Assembly (NCBI RefSeq): GCF_023008405.1
Contig: NZ_CP095376.1
Location: 5,604,001 to 5,668,000 of the forward strand
Reading direction: 5' to 3'
Length of the DNA stretch: 64,000 nt
Origin: Amycolatopsis sp. FBCC-B4732
Lineage (GTDB): Bacteria; Actinomycetota; Actinomycetes; Mycobacteriales; Pseudonocardiaceae
Shown: piece after piece, positions 1 through 7,017 of the stretch
How positions within the stretch are numbered: the first letter of the stretch is position 1
Layout: each line of letters opens with the position of its first letter
Notes under the pieces: generated by a model
The model's database searches: none
Told to the model about the DNA's origin: nothing
Seen by the model: only the letters and a program-made list of their open reading frames with translations
Made by a program: the position numbers and the translations under genes

Positions 1-84
1 CTTCAGGTGCGCCAGGATCACCGGCTTCCACTTGCCGCCGATCAGGTCGACCGCCAGCTCCGTCGCGCAGTGGTACCGCTTCAT
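1..84 (-). CDS. HxlR-family transcriptional regulator, N-terminal fragment
   Basis: Only the first 28 codons are inside the window; the rest lies beyond the left edge. The ATG at 84 follows a GGGAGAG Shine-Dalgarno on the minus strand. The visible protein reads MKRYHCATELAVDLIGGKWK and continues PVILAHLK. This is the start of the HxlR winged-helix domain, with the early Cys and the IGGKW motif of that family. HxlR proteins are often redox- or electrophile-responsive repressors of a divergent neighbour. The gene is divergent from the globin-like gene, which is a natural candidate target (inference). Function beyond DNA binding cannot be read from the fragment. Confidence 0.8.
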   Translation of the reverse strand, partial: MKRYHCATELAVDLIGGKWKPVILAHLK

Positions 85-152
85 GACGCTCTCCCTACGC
101 ACCGGAAATTACGTGCTTGCCCCCGCCACCCCGCCGCTGGTTGCCTGGCCGG

Positions 153-791
153 GTGATCGTCGAATACCTCCGCTACACCGTGCCAGAAGCCGCGCGGGCC
201 GACTTCGAGAAGGCCGCGGCCGGGCACCACGTCGAGCGCGCGCCCGGCCGGTACCTGGTGCGCGCCCCGTCGCCGTTCGGCGGCATCGAAGGCTTCACGC
301 CCGAAGGCGAGCCCGAACGCTACGAAACCACCACCCCTTCCCTCTACGACTGGGCGGGCGGCCGCGAAGCCCTCGTGCGCCTGCTGACGATCTTCTACGG
401 CCACGTCCTCGAAGACCCGCTGCTCGAACCGGTCTTCCGCACCATGGACCCGCACCACGCCGAGCACGTCGCCGACTGGCTCGGCGAAGTCTTCGGCGGG
501 CCGCCCGCCTACACCGGAAGCCACGGCGGGCACGCCCACATGATCGGCCGCCACCTCGGCCGCGCCATCACCGAACCGCAGCGCCGCCGGTGGGTGTCGC
601 TGCTGCTCGATGCCGCCGACGAAGCCCAGCTCCCGGACGACCCCGAGTTCCGCGCGGCCTTCGCCGGCTACGTCGAGTGGGGCAGCAGGCTGGCCGTCGT
701 CTTCTCCGCCCCCGGCGCCCGGCCCAACCCGCACGAACCGGTCCCGCACTGGGACTGGCCGAGGCCACCCTGGCCGACGGACGGCGCCTAG
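153..791 (+). CDS. Truncated hemoglobin (group II-like) with a shortened ABM-like N-terminus
   Basis: The 212-residue protein starts at GTG 153, where the N-terminus begins MIVEYLRYTVPEAARADFEK. That resembles the first strand and helix of antibiotic-biosynthesis-monooxygenase (ABM) domains. From about residue 63 it is a 2-on-2 globin: LYDWAGG, then FYGHVLEDP with a likely B10 Tyr (about 82), MDP, and GGHAHMIGRH with the presumed proximal His about 134. It ends in a Pro/Trp-rich tail. Globin-ABM chimeras are known in actinomycetes (described from Streptomyces avermitilis), but their ABM part is about 95 residues and here only about 60 precede the globin. A role in oxygen, NO or peroxide chemistry is likely; the substrate is unknown. 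Confidence 0.8.
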   Translation: MIVEYLRYTVPEAARADFEKAAAGHHVERAPGRYLVRAPSPFGGIEGFTPEGEPERYETTTPSLYDWAGGREALVRLLTIFYGHVLEDPLLEPVFRTMDPHHAEHVADWLGEVFGGPPAYTGSHGGHAHMIGRHLGRAITEPQRRRWVSLLLDAADEAQLPDDPEFRAAFAGYVEWGSRLAVVFSAPGARPNPHEPVPHWDWPRPPWPTDGA

Positions 792-825
792 CCGCATAGT
801 GAGGGCAGTCGGAAGGAGGCTGCCC

Positions 826-2262
826 TTGATCCGGGTGGACGGCCGGACCCTCCGGTGCGCGGACGTCGTCACGGCGGCGCGCACCGAGGGCCCGCTGGGC
901 ATCGACGTCTCGATCGCCGCGCAGCGCGCGGCCGAGCACGCGTGGAAGCTCGCAGAAGACCTCAGCACGCGCCGCGTGGTCTACGGCCGGACCACCGGTG
1001 TCGGGGCCAACAAGGACGACGCCGTCGAGAGCTCGACGGAGCACGGCCTTCGCCTGCTGCGCAGCCACGCGGGCGGCAGCGGCGACGTGCTGCCGCCCGG
1101 GCACGTCCGCGGGATGATGCTGATCCGGCTGAACCAGCTGCTCTCCGGGCGGTCCGGGATCAGCCCCGAACTGATCGGCGCGCTCGCCGAAGCCGTCCGC
1201 ACCGGCGCGCTGCCGCTGGTGCACCGCCTCGGCGCGATCGGCACCGGCGACCTCGCACCCCTGGCGGAGACGGCGCTGGCACTCACCGGCCAACGGCCCT
1301 GGGTCACCGGGCACGTGCCGCCGGTCCCGGTGCACGCCGGCGACGCACTGGCGTTCATGAGCAGCAACGCCGCGACACTCGCCGAAGCGACGTTGGCCGC
1401 GATGCGGCTGGACACGCTGACCCGCGCGAGCCACGCGGTCGCGGCGCTGACGTACGTCGCGCTCGACGGCAACCCCGAGGCGTACGCCACCCCGGTGCAC
1501 GAAGCGCGGCCGCACGCGGGGCAGGTCGCGTGCGCCGCGGAGATGCGGCGGCTGCTCGGCATGCACCAGACGCCGAAGCCGGGACGCCGCATCCAGGACC
1601 CCTTCGGGCTGCGGGCGTTCCCGCAGGTGCAGGGCCCGGCGCTGGACGCGATCCACTACCTGCGGGACGTCCTCGCCGTCGAGATCAACGCGAGCACCGA
1701 GAACCCGATGATCTCGACGGTGCACGGCGACGCCTACCACCACGCGCACTTCCACACGGCGTACGTCTCCACGGCGCTGGACCAGGCCCGCGCGACCGTG
1801 CACCAGGTGGCGGAGCTGTCGGTGGCGCGGCTGGGCGACCTGGTCGAGCCGGAGTTCACCGGCCTGCGGCCGTTCCTCGCGGCGGGCCCGGCGGCCAGCT
1901 CCGGCGTGATGATCCTCGAGTACGTGGCCCACGACGCGCTGACCGAGCTGCGGCAGGCGGCGCTCCCGGCCACGCTCGGCACGGCCGTGGTGTCCCGCGG
2001 CATCGAGGACCACGCGAGCTTCTCGACGCAGGCGGCCCGCGCGGCGACGGCGGCGTGCGCGGCCTACCAGCAGGTACTCGGCTGCGAGCTGGTGGCCGCG
2101 GTCCGTGCCCTGCGGATGCGCGACGCGGACCTGGTCGACCTGCCGGTGCGCGACGCGTTCGAGCTGGCGTCGGAGGTCCTGGACCCCAGCACCGACGACC
2201 GCCCCCTCACCGACGACATCGCCGCCGCGGTGGGCGTGCTGGACCGGCTGGCCCGGATCTAG
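826..2262 (+). CDS. HAL/PAL-family aromatic amino acid ammonia-lyase with a variant MIO triad
   Basis: The protein has 478 residues from TTG 826; GGAAGGAGG at 811-819 sits 6 nt upstream and decides this start over GTG 835. Family landmarks are present: YGRTTGVG (catalytic Tyr loop), QDPFGLRAFPQVQG, NASTENPM and IEDHASFS. The autocatalytic cofactor site, normally Ala-Ser-Gly before DLAPLA, reads Gly139-Thr140-Gly141. The family removes ammonia from His, Phe or Tyr, or acts as an aminomutase. The altered triad leaves it open whether a normal MIO group forms. No hut genes are nearby. It follows the globin gene by 34 nt and may be cotranscribed. The family call is firm; the substrate is unknown. 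Confidence 0.82.
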   Translation: MIRVDGRTLRCADVVTAARTEGPLGIDVSIAAQRAAEHAWKLAEDLSTRRVVYGRTTGVGANKDDAVESSTEHGLRLLRSHAGGSGDVLPPGHVRGMMLIRLNQLLSGRSGISPELIGALAEAVRTGALPLVHRLGAIGTGDLAPLAETALALTGQRPWVTGHVPPVPVHAGDALAFMSSNAATLAEATLAAMRLDTLTRASHAVAALTYVALDGNPEAYATPVHEARPHAGQVACAAEMRRLLGMHQTPKPGRRIQDPFGLRAFPQVQGPALDAIHYLRDVLAVEINASTENPMISTVHGDAYHHAHFHTAYVSTALDQARATVHQVAELSVARLGDLVEPEFTGLRPFLAAGPAASSGVMILEYVAHDALTELRQAALPATLGTAVVSRGIEDHASFSTQAARAATAACAAYQQVLGCELVAAVRALRMRDADLVDLPVRDAFELASEVLDPSTDDRPLTDDIAAAVGVLDRLARI

Positions 2263-2302
2263 CGTGAACCCGAACCGCCCGAGCCGCCGATAACGGGAGC
2301 AG

Positions 2303-2826
2303 GTGACGGACGACAGGCGGGCGGTTCACGAGTTCACCAGGCGCGGCCGACGCGGGGGTCATCGCGGCGTCGCTGCGGCACCCCGAGCGGTTCGCCGCGG
2401 TCTTCGACCGCCACGCCGCGCACATCCACCGGTACCTGGCCCGGCGGCTCGGCGGCCAGCTCGCCGACGACGTCATGGGCGAGACGTTCCTGATCGCCTT
2501 CACCGGCCGCGGCCGCTACGCCCCGGCTTTCCCGGACGCGCGGCCGTGGCTCTACGGCATCGCCACCAACCTGGTCGGCCAGCGCCGTCGTGAGGAGGCG
2601 CGCGAGTACCGGCTGCGCGCCGCGCTCGGGGTCTCCCGCTGCCCAGGAGGGGCATGCGGACCGGGTGGCCGCGCGGGTGAGCCGCAGCTGATCGCCTGGG
2701 AAGGCCTGGCCTACGACGAGGTCGCGGCGGCGCTGGGCATCCCCGTCGGCACCGTCCGGTCGCGCCTGAACCGGGCCCGCAAGAAGGTCCGCGCGGAACT
2801 CGCGCCCGCCGAGGAGGTTTCGACCC
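2303..2826 (+). pseudogene. ECF-type RNA polymerase sigma factor, broken by frameshifts and a deletion
   Basis: Sigma region 2 (FDRHAAHIHRYLARRLG, then DDVMGETFLIAF and PWLYGIATNLVGQRRREEA) and region 4 (LIAWEGLAYDEVAAALGIP, then GTVRSRLNRARKK) are recognisable. They are not one intact reading frame. The likely start, GTG 2303, lies in a different frame from region 2, which has no ATG, GTG or TTG before it. Between regions 2 and 4 the expected linker text (AQEGHADRVAARVS) lies in yet another frame and hits TGA at 2689. About 20 residues before LIAWEGL are missing. The region 4 frame then runs without a stop into the next gene. I infer a decayed gene; assembly errors are the alternative. Confidence 0.7.
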
Positions 2827-3630
2827 GTGGATGGGATGCAGCTGCTGCGCGACTTCGCCGGACCGGCGCAGCTCCCGGCGCACGACGACCTGGACCGGCA
2901 GCGAACCGAGCTGCTCGCCGCCACGACCGCGCGCCGACCGGCTCGGCGCTGGGTGTGGGCCCCGGTCACCGCGGCCGGGCTCACCGCGGCCGCCACCGCC
3001 GTCTTCGCGCTCACGCCGGCGGCGGCGCGCGCCCAGCCGGATGTCGAGCCGCGGCCGGACCAGTTCCTCTACACCAGGACGCGGCTCGCGGACGGCCGGG
3101 AGAACGAGTTCTGGGCGTCGGCGGACGGCACCCACGACGGGCTCCAGATCCTCTTCGGCCACGAAGCGGAAATCGCGGGCTGCCACGACGGGAAGCGCGT
3201 GCAGAAGGAAGGCCGCGGGCGCACGGTGACCAGCCGGTGCGAGCCGCGGCCGGCCACCCACCCGGACCTGCCGACGGACGCCGACGCCGTGCTCGCCTAC
3301 CTGCACAAGAGCACGTACGGCGAGGGCGACACCCTGCACGACCTCGGCAACGAGGTCGCCGGCCTGGCCGGCGGCCACCTGCGGCCGGCGGCGCGGGCCG
3401 CGCTCTACGAGGCGGTGGCGAAGGTGCCCGGGCTGGTCGGCCGCCCCGACGCGAGGGATGCCGCGGGCCGCCCGGTCCTCGGGATCACCTGGAACAGCAC
3501 GACCGAGCACGGGATCGGCAACCAGGACGAGTTCCTGTTCGACCCGGTGACCTTCGCCTATCTCGGCGACGGGACGACCGGCACCGTCGTGAGCCAGGGC
3601 ATCGCCGACGCCGTGCGGCAGCGCCCCTGA
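2827..3630 (+). CDS. CU044_5270-type membrane-anchored partner of an ECF sigma factor
   Basis: The 267-residue protein starts at GTG 2827, 9 nt after GAGGAGG (2811-2817), inside the end of the sigma-factor remnant. It has a short cytosolic N-terminus (LLRDFAGPAQLPAHDDLDRQ), one membrane segment at about residues 40-65, and an extracytoplasmic domain of about 200 residues with two Cys in its middle. Such proteins regularly follow ECF sigma genes in actinomycetes and are thought to act as anti-sigma or sensor partners (established context, mechanism unclear). This gene is intact although the sigma gene before it is broken. It ends at a strong hairpin shared with the convergent pfp gene. Confidence 0.7.
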   Translation: MDGMQLLRDFAGPAQLPAHDDLDRQRTELLAATTARRPARRWVWAPVTAAGLTAAATAVFALTPAAARAQPDVEPRPDQFLYTRTRLADGRENEFWASADGTHDGLQILFGHEAEIAGCHDGKRVQKEGRGRTVTSRCEPRPATHPDLPTDADAVLAYLHKSTYGEGDTLHDLGNEVAGLAGGHLRPAARAALYEAVAKVPGLVGRPDARDAAGRPVLGITWNSTTEHGIGNQDEFLFDPVTFAYLGDGTTGTVVSQGIADAVRQRP

Positions 3631-3633
3631 ACG

Positions 3634-3673
3634 CGCGAAGGGCCGCCCCGGACTCCCGGAGCGGCCCTTCGCG
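3634..3673. terminator. Bidirectional hairpin terminator
   Basis: A perfect 13-bp inverted repeat, CGCGAAGGGCCGC at 3634-3646 and its complement at 3661-3673, has a 14-nt loop. It fills the gap between two convergent genes that end at 3630 and 3680. There is no T-run, as is usual for high-GC actinomycetes. Confidence 0.75.
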
Positions 3674-3679
3674 GGAAAC

Positions 3680-4705
3680 TCAGCCGAAGAAGACTTCGGC
3701 TTCCTGGTAGCGCTCGGCCGGGACGGTCTTCAGCTCGGCCGTCGCCTCGGACAGCTTCACGCGGACGATGTCCGTGCCCTTCAGCGCCACCATCACGCCG
3801 AAGTCGCCGTCGGCCACCGCGTCCACCGCGTGGAGGCCGAAGCGGGTCGCGAGGACGCGGTCGTACGCCGTCGGGGTGCCGCCGCGCTGGACGTGGCCCA
3901 GGACCACCGCGCGGGACTCCTTGCCGGTGCGGTGGGCGATCTCGTCGGCCAGCCAGGTGCCGATGCCGCCGAGGCGGACGTGCCCGAAGGCGTCCTTCTC
4001 GCCGGTCAGCAGCCGCTCCTCGCCGCCCTCGGGCAGCGCGCCCTCGGCGACGACGATGATCGGCGCGTACTCCTTCTCGAAGCGGCTCTCGACGTAGGAG
4101 ACGACCTGGTCGACGTTGAAGTGCCGCTCCGGCACCAGGATGACGCTCGCGCCGCCGGCGAGGCCGGAGTGCAGCGCGATCCAGCCGGCGTGGCGGCCCA
4201 TGACCTCGACGACGAGGGCGCGGTGGTGCGACTCGGCGGTGGTGTGCAGCCGGTCGATCGCTTCGGTCGCGATGGAGACCGCGGTGTCGAAGCCGAAGGT
4301 GTAGTCGGTGGCGCCCAGGTCGTTGTCGATGGTCTTGGGCACGCCCACGACGCCGACGCCGTCGTCGGTCAGCCGCTTCGCGACACCGAGGGTGTCTTCG
4401 CCGCCGATCGCGATCAGCGCGTCGACGCCCTGGTCGGCCAGGACCTTCTTGATCTTGTCGACGCCGCCCTCGACCTTGTACGGGTTGGTGCGCGAGGACC
4501 GCAGGATGGTGCCGCCGCGGGTCAGGATGTCCTCGACGTCGTTGAGGCCGAGCGGACGGCTGTCCCCGGTGAGCGGGCCGTTCCAGCCGTTGCGGAAGCC
4601 CACGAAGTCCCAGCCGTGCACCTCGATGCCCTTACGCACCACACCGCGGATGACCGCGTTGAGCCCCGGGCAGTCGCCGCCGCCGGTCAGCACACCGACA
4701 CGCAT
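3680..4705 (-). CDS. pfp: 6-phosphofructokinase, pyrophosphate-dependent type
   Basis: The 341-residue protein has the PFK phosphoryl-donor loop GGGDCPGLNAVIR and the catalytic TIDND. It phosphorylates fructose 6-phosphate in glycolysis. Position 104 (E. coli numbering happens to match) is Asp in GGEDTLG, and position 124 is Lys in PKTIDND. ATP-dependent enzymes have Gly at 104, while Asp104 plus Lys124 marks PPi-dependent, reversible enzymes such as the one characterised from Amycolatopsis methanolica, which has nearly the same length. The start ATG follows GGAGG with a 6-nt spacer. Donor specificity is inferred from these two residues. Confidence 0.85.
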   Translation of the reverse strand: MRVGVLTGGGDCPGLNAVIRGVVRKGIEVHGWDFVGFRNGWNGPLTGDSRPLGLNDVEDILTRGGTILRSSRTNPYKVEGGVDKIKKVLADQGVDALIAIGGEDTLGVAKRLTDDGVGVVGVPKTIDNDLGATDYTFGFDTAVSIATEAIDRLHTTAESHHRALVVEVMGRHAGWIALHSGLAGGASVILVPERHFNVDQVVSYVESRFEKEYAPIIVVAEGALPEGGEERLLTGEKDAFGHVRLGGIGTWLADEIAHRTGKESRAVVLGHVQRGGTPTAYDRVLATRFGLHAVDAVADGDFGVMVALKGTDIVRVKLSEATAELKTVPAERYQEAEVFFG

Positions 4706-4829
4706 GAGAAGCCTCCGTCTGTTCTCTGGAGATGACAGTCACAGTTCGTCGTCCGCCAGCGTAGCGGCTCGCGTCTTGATCGGTGCAGGCCGTACCACCT
4801 GCCGAATCGGTCCGACTCCCGCCTGTGCT

Positions 4830-4835
4830 ACCTTG
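4830..4835 (+). promoter_or_regulatory. Putative -10 box of a leaderless transcript for the DAHP synthase leader
   Basis: TACCTT lies exactly 6 nt before the GTG of the leader peptide at 4842. Transcription would therefore begin at or next to the start codon, giving a leaderless mRNA, as is common in actinobacteria. No convincing -35 element was seen. Confidence 0.45.
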
Positions 4836-4841
4836 GCGCCG

Positions 4842-4907
4842 TGCAGCGCTATTTCTGGTTTACGAAGCCGGCCCCGGGTGGGCACGGCGGCGTGAACCTG
4901 CGCTGAC
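4842..4907 (+). CDS. Aromatic leader peptide upstream of DAHP synthase
   Basis: This is a 21-codon open frame from GTG 4842 to TGA 4905-4907. It begins V-QRYFWFTK, with Tyr-Phe-Trp-Phe in codons 4-7. Four consecutive aromatic codons in a tiny frame directly upstream of the first enzyme of aromatic amino acid synthesis fit a ribosome-mediated attenuator. A comparable leader (aroR) is known before aroF in Corynebacterium glutamicum. Translation would sense charged aromatic tRNAs and steer folding of the RNA at 4916-4985. No protein function is expected for the peptide itself. Confidence 0.65.
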
Positions 4908-4915
4908 CACCACCC

Positions 4916-4985
4916 CGAGCCGGATCTCCAACCGGCTCGGCGAGTCCCCCGCGGGTCGGTGTCCACCAGGAAGGAACACCCCCGC
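4916..4985 (+). promoter_or_regulatory. Leader RNA hairpins, including one enclosing the Shine-Dalgarno
   Basis: The first hairpin has a perfect 9-bp stem (CCGAGCCGG 4916-4924 with 4933-4941, 8-nt loop). The second is composite: outer stem GCGGG 4951-4955 with CCCGC 4981-4985, and inner stem GGTGT 4958-4962 with ACACC 4976-4980. The loop holds AGGAAGGA, the Shine-Dalgarno of the gene starting at 4987. The second stem would block initiation. Neither stem has a U-run, so translational control is more likely than termination (inference). Confidence 0.5.
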
Positions 4986-4986
4986 C

Positions 4987-6069
4987 ATGACGCTCTCGGC
5001 CGGCCCCGCCACCATCGGTGACCTCGACGCCGCGCGCACCACGTCGATCAGTCCGCTCATTTCGCCCGCCTTGCTGCGCGAAGACCATCCGGTCGACGCC
5101 GCCGTGGCCAAGGTCGTGCGCCAAGGGCGCGCCGAGACGGTCGACATCCTCGAGGGCCGCGACGACCGGCTGCTCGTCATCGTCGGCCCGTGCTCGGTCC
5201 ACGACCCCGCGGCGGCCCTCGACTACGCCCGCCGGCTGGCCGCGAAGGCCGAGGAACTGCGCGGCGAGCTGCACATCGTGATGCGCGTGTACTTCGAGAA
5301 GCCGCGCACGACGCTGGGCTGGAAGGGCCTGATCAACGACCCGGACCTGGACGGCACGTTCGCCGTCAACAAAGGCCTGCGGCTGGCGCGCAAGCTGCTG
5401 CTCGACGTGTCCGCGCTCGGCCTGCCGGTCGGCTGCGAGTTCCTCGACCCGATCACGCCGCAGTTCATCGCCGACATCGTGACGTGGGGCTCGATCGGCG
5501 CGCGCACGGCGGCCAGCCAGGTGCACCGCCAGCTGTGCAGCGCGCTGTCGATGCCGGTGGGCATCAAGAACTCGACCGAGGGCGACGTCCAGGTGGCGAT
5601 CGACGCGACCCGCGCGGCGGCGGCGAGCCACGTGTTCCCGGGCATCAACACCGACGGCCTCGCGGCCCTGCTGACGACGTCGGGCAACCCGGACTGCCAC
5701 GTGATCCTCCGCGGCCACAACACGGGCCCGAACTACGACGCGGCGACGGTGACGGAGACGCTGGCCCGGCTGGCGAAGTCGGGCCTGCCGGAGCGCGTGA
5801 TCATCGACGCTTCGCACGGCAACAGCGGCAAGGACCACGTCCGCCAGGGCGCGGTGGTGAGCGAGCTGGCGGCGCGGATTTCATCCGGCGAGCGCGGGAT
5901 CTCCGGACTGATGATGGAGAGCTTCCTGGCGGGCGGCCGGCAGGACCTTTCGCTGGGGCACGCGGAGCAGCTGACGTACGGCCAGTCGATCACGGACGCG
6001 TGCCTGGCGTGGGACGACACGGCCCCGCTGCTGGACGAGCTGGCCGAGGCCGTGCGCGCGCGCCGCTGA
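4987..6069 (+). CDS. 3-deoxy-7-phosphoheptulonate synthase, class I (AroF/G/H type)
   Basis: This 360-residue enzyme condenses phosphoenolpyruvate and erythrose 4-phosphate, the first step of the shikimate pathway. Metal and substrate motifs are complete: GPCSVHD (metal Cys), MRVYFEKPRT, GIKNSTEGD, DASHGNSGKDH (metal His), MMESFLAGGRQD (metal Glu) and SITDAC (metal Asp). The ATG at 4987 follows AGGAAGGA. The class I type is clear; many actinomycetes rely on the unrelated-looking class II enzyme instead. The gene follows an aromatic leader peptide and so is probably repressed by aromatic amino acids. Allosteric sensitivity (Phe, Tyr or Trp) cannot be read with confidence. Confidence 0.9.
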   Translation: MTLSAGPATIGDLDAARTTSISPLISPALLREDHPVDAAVAKVVRQGRAETVDILEGRDDRLLVIVGPCSVHDPAAALDYARRLAAKAEELRGELHIVMRVYFEKPRTTLGWKGLINDPDLDGTFAVNKGLRLARKLLLDVSALGLPVGCEFLDPITPQFIADIVTWGSIGARTAASQVHRQLCSALSMPVGIKNSTEGDVQVAIDATRAAAASHVFPGINTDGLAALLTTSGNPDCHVILRGHNTGPNYDAATVTETLARLAKSGLPERVIIDASHGNSGKDHVRQGAVVSELAARISSGERGISGLMMESFLAGGRQDLSLGHAEQLTYGQSITDACLAWDDTAPLLDELAEAVRARR

Positions 6070-6090
6070 GAGGTCCCCGGCCTGGGGGTC

Positions 6091-6113
6091 CCCCGGTTTT
6101 GACGTTACCGGGG
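6091..6113 (+). terminator. Possible terminator after DAHP synthase
   Basis: CCCCGGT at 6091-6097 pairs with ACCGGGG at 6107-6113, a 7-bp stem with a 9-nt loop, 22 nt past the stop codon. It is the first stable hairpin after the gene; no U-run follows. Confidence 0.4.
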
Positions 6114-6145
6114 AGCACCGACAATTCCGGGCCCCGTGGAGGCTG

Positions 6146-6172
6146 GTGGCGCGAACGGTCCGTTCGCGCCAC
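6146..6172. repeat. Near-perfect 27-bp palindrome
   Basis: GTGGCGCGAACGG at 6146-6158 is followed by one base and its exact complement at 6160-6172. The spacing is too tight for an efficient terminator loop. It may be a cruciform-forming or dispersed intergenic repeat, or a protein site. Confidence 0.6.
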
Positions 6173-6201
6173 TCGGGGATGTCCGGGAGTGCCGGTGGGG
6201 T

Positions 6202-6250
6202 CGCGAATGACTCATTGGGGACGTGCGTGGTCTCCGATGAGTCATTCGCG
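6202..6250. repeat. 14-bp inverted repeat with 21-nt loop
   Basis: CGCGAATGACTCAT at 6202-6215 is exactly complementary to 6237-6250. The arms are unusually AT-rich for this region. It lies between convergent genes and may be part of a dispersed intergenic repeat family or a terminator for transcription from the right. Confidence 0.55.
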
Positions 6251-6428
6251 GCGTTCGTGAGGCGACCGCGCGGCCGAAGTGAGCGGGCCGGATCGAGCGA
6301 GTTGAGCCGGATCAGGCGAGCCTGGGGCGGGCCGGGCGAGCCTGGGGGCGAACCGGAGCGGGACTCGACCGAGCGCGGCCGAAAGCGAGCGCGGTTACGG
6401 CAGCCGGGACCCGAGCGGGCCGGGGGGC

Positions 6429-6506
6429 GGGCCGGGCTGGCGGGCCGGGCTGGCGGGCCGGGCTGGCGGGCCGGGCTGGCGGGCCGGGCTGGCGGGCCGG
6501 GCTGGC
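6429..6506. repeat. Six perfect tandem copies of a 13-bp unit
   Basis: The unit GGGCCGGGCTGGC is repeated six times without a mismatch. Because 13 is not a multiple of 3, the array reads through all frames and does not encode a periodic peptide. Perfect copies indicate recent slippage and probable copy-number variation between strains. Confidence 0.9.
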
Positions 6507-6830
6507 GGGCGGCCGAACGGGCCCGACCGGGCGGGCTGGGCGGGCCGACCGGCGGGCGGCCGAACGGGCCGGACCAACCGGGCGGGCTGCGCTGGCGGGG
6601 CGGGCGGGTCGGACCAACGAGCCGAACCGAAGCAGGGCGAGCGAGCCGTAACGGACCGGCCGAGCAGAGCGAATGCGGGGCCAGAGCAAAGCGAGCCCGT
6701 GCCCCTGCCAGGCGGTAAGGGACCAGACCCGGCTCGGCTGGGCCGGACCAGGCCGACCAATCCGAAGCCCGAGGCGGGTGCACCCCCGGGTGAGCCGGAC
6801 CGGGCAGGGCGAGCCAAGGCCGGGCGCGGG

Positions 6831-6854
6831 CGGGGGCGGGGGCGGGGGCGGGGG
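6831..6854. repeat. Four copies of CGGGGG, a potential G-quadruplex
   Basis: Four exact CGGGGG hexamers are followed by a further CGGGC. Runs of four or five G separated by single C are the classic requirement for a parallel G-quadruplex on the plus strand. It sits in the same gene-free convergent gap. Confidence 0.8.
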
Positions 6855-7017
6855 CGGGCAAGGCGAGCCGAAGCCGGGCGGGGCGGGCAGAGGAGCCGAG
6901 CCGAAGCCAGGCTGGGCCGGGCCGGGCCGAAGCAGGCAGGCAAACAGGCCAAGGCGAGGGACCCAGACCGAGGCAGGCCAAGGCGAGCAGGGGCGGATCA
7001 GGCAGGCCGGACCGGGG

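Larger units (their letters stand above)
6251..7017. repeat. Gene-free, G-rich low-complexity region
   Basis: About 770 bp lie between the DAHP synthase side and the convergent RNase AS gene. The plus strand is strongly G-rich, with endlessly varied GGGC, GAGCCG and GGCGGG strings. Long open frames exist on both strands, but they encode only Pro/Ala/Arg or Gly/Arg low complexity, change frame with the repeats and have no domain. I see no gene here. Two exact tandem arrays inside it are listed separately. Confidence 0.75.

Noticed and set aside
826..2262. Histidine utilisation (hutH) enzyme
   Set aside because: No hutU, hutI or hutG is nearby, and the MIO triad and the QDPFGLRAF motif differ from standard histidine ammonia-lyases.
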